Assembly (NCBI GenBank): GCA_903632075.3
Contig: CAHIKZ030000249.1
Span: forward strand, 596,001 to 660,000
Length of the DNA: 64,000 nucleotides
From: Acanthosepion pharaonis
Lineage: Eukaryota > Mollusca > Cephalopoda > Sepiida > Sepiidae
Reading direction: 5' to 3'
Of the stretch, positions 56,884 through 64,000 are shown in pieces. The notes below the pieces were generated by a model. That model searched no databases. It saw only the letters and a program-made list of their open reading frames with translations, and was not told where the DNA came from. The translations under genes and the position numbers were made by a program. Positions within the stretch are counted from its first letter, which is position 1. Each line of letters starts with the position of its first letter.

Positions 56884-58334
56884 TATTTATTTATTTATTT
56901 ATTTAATCTTCTGTTTCTTCTTCTCTCTTTTGTTCAGACGTTTTTCTTTCTCACATTTCTTTCTATCGTTCCTTCTTTGTTTCTTTCTTTCTTTGATCTT
57001 GTTCTCTCTTATTTTATTTATTTTTTCAAAACTTTTTTATATTTCAATTTTGCTATAATTCTTTTTACTTCTTTTTTTTGCTATAATTCTTTTTACTTCT
57101 TTTTTTTGTTGCTATAATTCTTTTTACTTCATTTTTTCTTTTATTCTTTTTTTACTCATTTTAGTTTGGTTTTAATTAATTTATGAGCTTCTTTTCTTTC
57201 GTTTTTTTTTTCTTGTCTGTCTTTTTTGTTATTGCTTTACTGTTTCCTTTTTCTTTCTGTTTTTATTCAGAGAGAATTCCCAAGAATTGTTCTTCATTTC
57301 TGTCATTCAAAACATTTATTCATTTCAAGATCTTAATTACTTTTTCTTTCTTCCTTTTCTTTTAAACTATCTACTTTCCATCTTTCTTTCTCTGATCTAC
57401 ACTTTTTATTTTCATTTTTTGTTTATTTTCCATCAATTTGTTTTTTATTAACTTTTCCTTCATTCTTTTTCCCTTATACGGAAAAAAAATACGTAAATCT
57501 TTCACTTTTCTTTCTTGCTTTTTTCACCACCCTCCATTCGTCAGCTTACATCACCCACGCATATTTTAATCTGTTACTTGCATTAATTCACATACACATT
57601 CCTTCCTTCCGTTCGTTTTTTTCTCATTTCCTCTACCCCCACTTTACTTTCCACCATCCTACCTTATATTCTTTTTAACGCTCCCTCTTTTCCATTTTTC
57701 TTTCCGCCACATCTTCCTTCCTCCTTTATAGCATTTCTTCCATTTTTCCTTCCTTTCTTCCGCTCTCCTTTCCTTCTTTATTTCGTTCCTTTCTTCTCTC
57801 ATTCTGTACTCCTTTTCATTTTCGTTCCTTTTCTTTTTTTCTCTTCCTTCCTTCCTTCCTTCCTTCCTTCCTTCCTTCCTTCCTTCCTTCCTTCCTCCAG
57901 TCTCTACTCCTTTCCTTCCTTCCTTTCTTCCTCCATTCTTTCTTTCCTTCCTATCTTCTTGTCAGTAGTCCTTCCTTCCTTCCTTTATTCATCTTTCCCT
58001 TGCTTCCTTATTTCCTTCCTATCTTCATCCAGTCTGTACTCTTTTCGCTCGTTCCTTCGTTCCTTCCTTGTTTCCTTTCTCCCTTCTTTTTTTATTTCCT
58101 TCCTATCTTCCTTTAGTCTATACTACTTTTCCCTTTCTTCTTTCCTTCTTTACTCATTTCCCTCTTCATTCTTTCATGTTTTTCTTCCATTTCCCTTTCT
58201 TTGCTTCCCAATCTGTATTACTTTCCTTTTCTTTCTTTCTTTCTTTCTTTTCTTTCTTTCTTTCTTTCTTTCTTTCAAACTATATTCCTTTTCTTTCCTT
58301 TTCTTTATTTCTTTTTTTAAATCTGTATTCCTTT

Positions 58335-58373
<39 letters not shown>

Positions 58374-58428
58374 CTTCGCCTTTCACAGAGTCTCTCCCTT
58401 CTTTCTCTTTGTATTTTAGTCGGCCTAT

Positions 58429-58480
<52 letters not shown>

Positions 58481-58696
58481 TCAAACTATATTCCTTTTCT
58501 TACCTTTTCTTGATTTCTTTTTTTAAATCTGTATTCCTTTTCTTTGTTTGTTTCTTTCTTTCTTTCTCTTCGCCTTTCACACAGTCTCTCCCTTCTTTCT
58601 CTTTGCATTTGAGTCGACCTATTCTTTCTTTCTTTCTTTCTTTTCGCCTTTCACACAGTCTCTCCCTTCTTTCTCTTTGTATTTCAGTCGACCTAT

Positions 58697-58728
<32 letters not shown>

Positions 58729-59345
58729 TTCTTTCTCTCTCCCTTCTTTTCTTTTTTTCGTCGACCTATTCTTTCTTTTTTCTTTCTTTTTCGCCTTTCA
58801 CACAGTCTCTCCCTTCTTTTTCTTTGTATTTCAGTCGACCTATTCTTTCTTTTCTTTCCTTTTCTTTCTTTTCTTTCTTTCTTTTCGCCTTTCACACAGT
58901 CTCTCCTTCTTTCTCTTTGCATTTCAGTCGACCCTATTCTTTCTTTCTTTCTTTCTTTTTTCGCCTTTCACAGTCTCTCCCTTCTTTTCTCTTTGTATTT
59001 TCAGTCGACCTATTCTTTCTTTCTTTCTTTCTTTTTTCTTTTCGCCTTTCTTTGAGTCTCTCCCTTCTTTTCTCTTTGCATTTCAGTCGACCTATTCTTT
59101 CTTTCTTTCTTTTTTTCTTTCTTTTTCGCCTTTTTTCTCTCTCCTTCTTTCTTTGTATTTTCTATTCTTTTCTTTCTTTCTTTCTTTCTTTCTTTTTCTT
59201 TTCCCCTTTCACAGCCTTCTCCCTTTCTTTTCTTTGCATTTCAGTCGCCCTATTCTTTCTTTCTTTTCTTTCTTTCTTTCTTCCAAACTGTATTCTTTTC
59301 CTTTTCTTTCTTTTTTTTCCAATCTGTATTCCTTTCCGTCCCTTT

Positions 59346-59393
<48 letters not shown>

Positions 59394-59400
59394 TGATCTC
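55710..59400 (+). repeat. 3.7-kb polypyrimidine tract
   Basis: The plus strand is almost entirely C and T: runs of (TTTC)n (e.g. 56679-56775, 58430-58482, 59345-59392), (TTCC)n at 57844-57897, and degenerate pyrimidine DNA between. Phe/Ser/Leu-rich plus frames and Lys/Arg-rich minus frames are composition artefacts. Long mirror-symmetric pyrimidine runs can form triplex (H-DNA). Confidence 0.9.
58370..59260 (+). repeat. Higher-order minisatellite inside the pyrimidine tract
   Basis: A block of TTCGCCTTTCACACAGTCTC, TCCCTTCTTTCTCTTTG, ATTTCAGTCGACCTATTC followed by variable (TTTC)n repeats about ten times. Starts fall near 58377, 58569, 58648, 58790, 58886, 58964 and 59042, with more degenerate copies at 58735, 59128 and 59203. 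A single outlier lies at 56776. Spacing varies with (TTTC)n length. Confidence 0.85.
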
Positions 59401-59807
59401 CCTTAAGCTTTGCATTTCTTTTATATCTTCTCTCTGAGGCTAATTCTCTATATTCGTCAATTGTTTAATAAAACAATAAAAATAAATTCACGTCTGCCTA
59501 AAATAAAACTGTTTTCCTTTTTCATTAAATTCATTTTTGTTTTGCCACAAAAAAGGTTATACCTTTTGCTGTGAAGATTTTTCATTAAAAATAAAAACAT
59601 TGATCGACAATCGATCCTATTGCCTCTTGAAAAATGAAAACGAATTCAGATTCCTCCACTTGGAGATGTTTTCTTCATTTTTTTTTCTTTTCCATGTGAT
59701 TTGCATTTGTCTTTAAATAAAATTACGAAAAAAACCAGCCCACGCTATTTCCAAAATAATACATTACAATTATATCTATAGCTGCTTTTATAAAGATAAA
59801 TATATAC

Positions 59808-59815
<8 letters not shown>
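59401..59815. other. No recognisable feature
   Basis: AT-rich spacer. Confidence 0.5.
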
Positions 59816-59853
<38 letters not shown>

Positions 59854-59912
59854 CGGGGAGAAAGGGATTATAAGAGAGAGAAATACTCACAGATAGAATA
59901 TGAACAGAATAG

Positions 59913-59944
<32 letters not shown>

Positions 59945-59956
59945 TGAAAAGGATTG

Positions 59957-60001
<45 letters not shown>

Positions 60002-60037
60002 TGAAAAGGACTAAGATAGATCGATATGAAAAGGACT

Positions 60038-60081
<44 letters not shown>

Positions 60082-60117
60082 TGAAAAGGACTAAGATAGA
60101 TCGATATGAAAAGGACT

Positions 60118-60161
<44 letters not shown>

Positions 60162-60198
60162 TGAAAAGGACTGAGATAGATAGATATGAAAAGGACTG

Positions 60199-60259
<61 letters not shown>

Positions 60260-60271
60260 TGAAAAGGACCG

Positions 60272-60315
<44 letters not shown>

Positions 60316-60316
60316 T
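59816..60316. repeat. (GA)n and compound (GATA)n array
   Basis: (GA)n at 59814-59847. From about 59912, blocks of GATA units are separated by ATATGAAAAGGACTGAGATA-like spacers at about eight places, a higher-order tandem structure. Confidence 0.95.
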
Positions 60317-60429
60317 CATTCATTCATTCATTGTTTTGTTTTACAGTTTATCGACATGTTTCAGGTTATTTAAAGTCAGAAATATTTTACATTGAAGACT
60401 TTTTAAGATAAGAATTAAGTACTGATTCA

Positions 60430-60712
60430 AGCCCTACCAATTAAACAGTAGCTGGGTGGTGGGAGAAGAATTAGATTCTTACCTTTTCCAATGATATTTG
60501 CGCGTAATTGAATAAAACGAAACGGACAGGAATTGGAACTCGGCTCTCCGATGTCCAATTTCGTGCTGTAATCTATTACACCACCCGCACATCCAAGCTT
60601 ACAACATCTGGTAATCCCAAGCGGTCAGCCATCTTGATACTGACCAGGTTCGTCGTTGCTTAACTTCGGTAATTTATTGAGAACCAGTGTTTCAACATGA
60701 TACTGTCAGCAT
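60430..60712 (-). mobile_element. 5S rRNA-headed SINE, copy 2
   Basis: Minus strand: 5S-like head 60710-60597 (GAGAACCAGTGT on the plus strand is the reverse complement of ACACTGGTTCTC; GAAGTTAAGCAACGACGAAC; GTCAGTATCAAGATGG), then the body GATGTGCGGGTGGTGTAATA, ACATCGGAGAGCCGAGTTCC, AATTACGCGCAAATATCATT. Colinear with 28058-28335. The tail is CT-rich (AATTCTTCTCCCACCACCCA). Confidence 0.75.
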
Positions 60713-60957
60713 CAAGTATATATATATTTGGTTAGATTGATGTGAGTTTGTAACCCTGGGTTTGACGCTTTTGCGATCACCTGATTAATTTTTAAAAAAT
60801 TTGGATTCATGTAGATTGCGTGTATTGGTGTTATTATGAGAGTGGGGAGAATCGTCGTCGTGATGTCATCGTGCTAACGCAAACATCGATGCATGTCCGT
60901 ACATCAGATGAGGTACACAGACACACATACACACTTGCTTGTCTGTCGGGACTCATA

Positions 60958-61030
60958 CATATATAAACATATGTGGAAGTCTGGTTTAACTAACTACCGT
61001 CCTATCAGTCTATATATAAACATATGTGGA
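60958..61030 (+). repeat. Jockey RT sliver between direct repeats
   Basis: ATATAAACATATGTGGA occurs at 60960-60976 and 61014-61030. Between them AGTCTGGTTTAACTAACTAC, CGTCCTATCAGTCT matches 62998-63031 of the Jockey-like LINE with about one difference (KSGLTNYRPIS in RT motif numbering). Confidence 0.8.
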
Positions 61031-61204
61031 CAGTTTCGGATTTGACATATGTATATGTGTGGTGTTGTGTCTATACATACGCATTTGTATGTTGAAATTC
61101 AAAGATTGGAAGTGTAGTGAAAATGCGGGTAGTGTAATAGATGACAGCACGAAATTGGACATCGGAGAGCCATGTACAGATTAAAATAGACGAAAAGCAA
61201 GATA

Positions 61205-61400
61205 CATAGTCAGTGACAAAGAATAAGAGAAATGTGGTTCTATAGACGGATGCTGAGAATACTATGGACTGAACATGTGAGCAATGAGGAAGTTTTAAAG
61301 GAAATAGAAACAAAAAGGATCCTTATACTTAACAACTGAAAGAGAGAGTTTAAATTTCTAGGGCAAATAAAAGGAAAGAGTGATTGGAAAATTTGATAAG
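61205..61400 (+). pseudogene. RTE-like LINE, 3' fragment
   Basis: IREMWFYRRMLRILWTEHVS, NEEVLKEIETKRILILNN and, after a stop, KREFKFLGQIKGKSDWKI. Same order as the RTE copies at 43375-44175 (WS.RVSN) and 27590-27880 (WAKYLSNEEVL). It runs into (TAA)n at 61437. Confidence 0.65.
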
Positions 61401-61436
61401 AACAGGACAGTTAGGAAAACAACGCTTAACTCGGAA

Positions 61437-61455
61437 TAATAATAATAATAATAAT

Positions 61456-61545
<90 letters not shown>
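61437..61545 (+). repeat. (TAA)n, (TA)n, (GATA)n compound microsatellite
   Basis: (TAA)n 61437-61460, (TA)n 61461-61498, (GATA)n 61501-61545. Confidence 0.95.
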
Positions 61546-61546
<1 letters not shown>

Positions 61547-62944
61547 AAAAAAAAACTTTTCATTGCAAGGCATTTCGTCATTGAGGAACTTTACTTTGAT
61601 AAATGTTTTATAAAGGGTTTTAAAAAAAATGTTAGATGAACACAAAGAGAATATTTTGCAAAACACACTGGATGAGTTAATTACTCACCGTATTGAGTCT
61701 GACGATATATTTGAATTAAAAAGTGTTACTTTCATTAAAATAGAAAGCAATTTACTTAGCGAAAACGTACATAAATTCTTTTAATCACTCGATCATCCGC
61801 ATTAGTACAGAAGGATCTAGAAGAATGGCCATTCAGGATAACTTTTATTTCACGATTCGATAAGAAAGACCAAACCTTACCTTGAGCTTGAGAGACTCTT
61901 TCCGCAATAATCGTCAGTACATCAGCAGTGTACGTAGAGAAGCGAAAGCAATATTGCTTGTCTGAAAGAAGGCTATATAAAGTGTAAATTTGGCTAGGTT
62001 GGTATCCGTTACTAAATATTGTCCCCAGTTCTGTATTGTTCGTAGGCGGAGTCCTTTTCTGTAAGGGATGTATTTATTCCAACTGGGATCAGTGAAACTC
62101 TGAAATGCTTATCTGTCGAAAATTTTAACGAGTAAATTCTTTTCGTTGAATTTCACCCTAGTTTTTTTTTTATTCCTCCTAAGATCCTAGTGAGGGACTG
62201 GCCGTGTTCTATGCAAATCTTTTCATACACGAAGACATTGTCTACGCAGTAAATGTCAGCGTTTCCTTCAAAGAAATCATATATTTCTAGATGATATTCA
62301 TTCTGGGTTGATTTAAGCCCAAATTGTAGGTATATGTCCCTGTATCTCATGAAAGAAGTGTTGAAAGTCGTCACGTATGAGAATTAGTTGGTTAGTTTTA
62401 TAGCCCAATACCCACACTGAATATTCAATTTTATAAAAAAAAAAAACTTAGCCTCGCTTAAATTCGGACGGGTGACTTCCATTGTTCTGTTAGGCTAATG
62501 TGACTTTGGATGGATCTGTTGAGGTTGCATTTGTCCAGGCAAATCATGGGTTTCCTTTTTCTACTGTCATGAAGGAATTTACGCACCGTGTGACTATTTT
62601 GACATTTATTCCCATGACTTCTGCTTCCATCTAAGCAATTTCCACTGAGCGTTTCTTTTATATAGGTTTACAGGTAACTTCCAGAGAGAGTTTATCCCAG
62701 GGTTATATTAGAATAAACTTGGATAGATCATTTACCAAAGAACCTCATTAGTTATTCAAAAATGTTTTTGTTGTCTAACAGATTAAACTGTGTTTATCCT
62801 ACTTGGAGAGTAAAGAAATCGCTCCGGTTGGGATGAAAGTTTCGTGTAGATTTGGGAGTTGGAATGATATAGAAGCTTGATAAAGCCTAATCACGACTCC
62901 GTTCAAACATTTTATGTAATTTAATTTCACCTAGAGTTGCTTCG
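61546..62944. other. Unassigned stretch
   Basis: The minus frame 62153-62374 has no recognised domain. Nothing else identified. Confidence 0.45.
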
Positions 62945-63806
62945 CTGATTCTTGCTTTCTAGTCTGTTGAAAGTCCTCTGTCATCCGTGTTTGAAGAAGT
63001 CTGGTTTAACTTACTACCGTCCTATCAGTCTCCTACCACTCTTCGGCAAAGTCTTCGAGGCTTGTATGAATACCGAAGTGGTTAAGAATCTTTCCTCCGA
63101 CAACTTACTCTCTGACAAACAATATGCTTTTCGCTTTGCCCGGTCTACCGCAGACCTGCTTACGGCTAAAACTGAATGTATATCAAGTTGTTGATAATAA
63201 CGGCACAGCTTTGCCTTTACATATCTCGAAGGCGTTTGACAGTGCTGAGCATGCTGGCCTTCTACGTAAGCTTCAGGGATACGCCATTACAGGACGTTTA
63301 TTTGACTTCATCCAATCTTTCCTGTCAAACCGTGAAATGAAGGTCGTCCTGGATGGGTTTTCTTCTAGTTCCTTTCATACGAATGCTGGTTATATCCTGG
63401 GTCCTACACTGTTTTTGATATTCATCACTAATCTTCCTGATGTCATCAGTTTTCAAGTAGGCATTTATGTAGATGACACTACCATTTACTCCTGTCTGTT
63501 AACCTGGCTGTTGGTCTAAAAAAGGACGTCCGATCTGTGGTTGACTGGGGTACGAAATGGCTTGTAAATTTTAATGCCTCTGAAACAAAACAGCGCTCAT
63601 TTACCCACCGTAGAAGGACCTCCCTGCCTCTTATCAACATGATTAATGCTCAACTGCACGAAGGTGTCTCTTTGCGCTTTCTGGGTCTTACGTTTTTCAT
63701 TGAATTGAGGTGGAACAAATACATTGAATCAAGAGCTTCATTTACTTCAAGGAAACTTGCTTCTCTGCGTTGCGCCAGATGGTTTTGTTACGGTTTTTTG
63801 GGTATA
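62945..63806 (+). pseudogene. Jockey-like LINE, reverse transcriptase part
   Basis: Fragments in order: YYRPISLLPLFGKVFEACMN (about 63010-63070), LLSDKQYAFRFARSTADLL, VVDNNGTALPLHISKAFDSA (motif A with D), LRKLQGYAITGRLFDFIQSF, MKVVLDGFSSSSFHTNAGY, ILGPTLFLIFITNLPDV (motif B), VGIYVDDTTIYSCL (motif C, YVDD in place of the usual YADD), VDWGTKWLVNFNASETK and LGLTFFIELRWNKYIES. At least two frameshifts (near 63195 and 63515). It breaks off after ARWF at about 63785-63806, where a TATA-bearing dispersed repeat begins. Domains upstream of the RT are absent. Confidence 0.8.
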
Positions 63807-63819
63807 TACAATATATAAT

Positions 63820-64000
63820 TAGTGAGCGAGTCAAAATGACTTACTTCCCTTTATAGTCTACCAATAGAAGATTAACCAATCAGGAGCCGCAGAACACTGT
63901 ATCCGTCGTGTATAAAGGCGGCCATCTTTGTTTTACCTACCGGAAGGACCAGAGCCAACTTGTCAGGCGAACACGACAGAAGGAAGAACTACGCTCTGCT
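63820..64000 (+). mobile_element. LTR-like dispersed repeat, plus orientation, cut by window end
   Basis: Matches the reverse complement of 22050-22237: AGTCTACCAATAGAAGATTA, ACCAATCAGGAGCCGCAGAA, GTATCCGTCGTGTATAAAGG, CCAACTTGTCAGGCGAACAC, GACAGAAGGAAGAACTACGC. TATA candidate GTGTATAAAGGC near 63910. It interrupts the Jockey RT ORF. Confidence 0.6.

Noticed and set aside
56647..59396. Long Phe/Ser/Leu-rich plus frames and Lys/Arg-rich minus frames
   Set aside because: They arise from a pyrimidine-only strand and lack any family signature. They resemble signal or membrane proteins only by composition.

Overview
This window is non-coding DNA of an invertebrate nuclear genome, dense in repeats. 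I find no host protein-coding gene, no functional rRNA gene and nothing bacterial. Coding potential is confined to broken transposable elements. Long (TA)n, (TAA)n, (GATA)n and (TTTC)n tracts, tRNA- and 5S-headed SINEs, Penelope, Jockey, RTE and R4/Dong-like retroelements, and an absence of host exons suggest a large mollusc-like genome. A coleoid cephalopod such as an octopus is my best guess, but that rests on recollection of repeat style and was not tested.

The strongest thread is two interacting element families. The first is a LINE with a reverse transcriptase (YMDD), a downstream CCHC knuckle and a C-terminal restriction-like endonuclease, which is the R4/Dong-type layout. Every 3' end seen here runs into a (TAA)n tract, as known for Dong. 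There are eight pieces: 4965-5196, 5197-5418, 5886-6439, 6440-9866 (split), 11081-11550, 22965-23975, 47250-52490 (split) and 53366-53480. The second is a family of about 1.8 kb solo-LTR-like elements (TGTG...CACA) with five copies at 7780-9632, 14599-16455, 36505-38314, 39681-41365 and 48565-49939. Three have perfect 4-bp target-site duplications and one has a single mismatch. Two sit inside copies of the LINE, which gives a clear order of events.

Layout. 0-6.4 kb: LINE ends, microsatellites, a Tc1/mariner remnant and a small LTR. 6.4-11.5 kb: LINE with a nested LTR, then a 66-bp minisatellite open in several frames. 13.0-14.0 kb and 54.7-55.7 kb: a satellite of about 105 bp arranged around a shared core as in a foldback element. 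14.5-19.3 kb: LTR B and (TA)n-associated palindromic repeats. 21-28.3 kb: LTR-like repeat, LINE, MITE, Penelope and RTE fragments, and a 5S-headed SINE. 28.6-36.2 kb: inverted repeats around (TA)n, a 75-bp tandem array split by an LTR-like insertion, Jockey and Penelope fragments, and a tRNA-like SINE. 36.5-42.5 kb: LTRs C and D and a probable Helitron end. 43.3-46.6 kb: RTE fragment, a 5S-like sequence, a transposase N-terminus and a 480-bp insert between 42-bp repeats. 47.2-52.5 kb: the longest LINE, on the minus strand, with LTR E inside. 55.7-59.4 kb: a pyrimidine-only-like tract. 59.8-64 kb: (GATA)n, a 5S SINE, and RTE and Jockey fragments.

All coordinates and homologies were read by eye. 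Boundaries of degenerate elements may be off by tens of bases.
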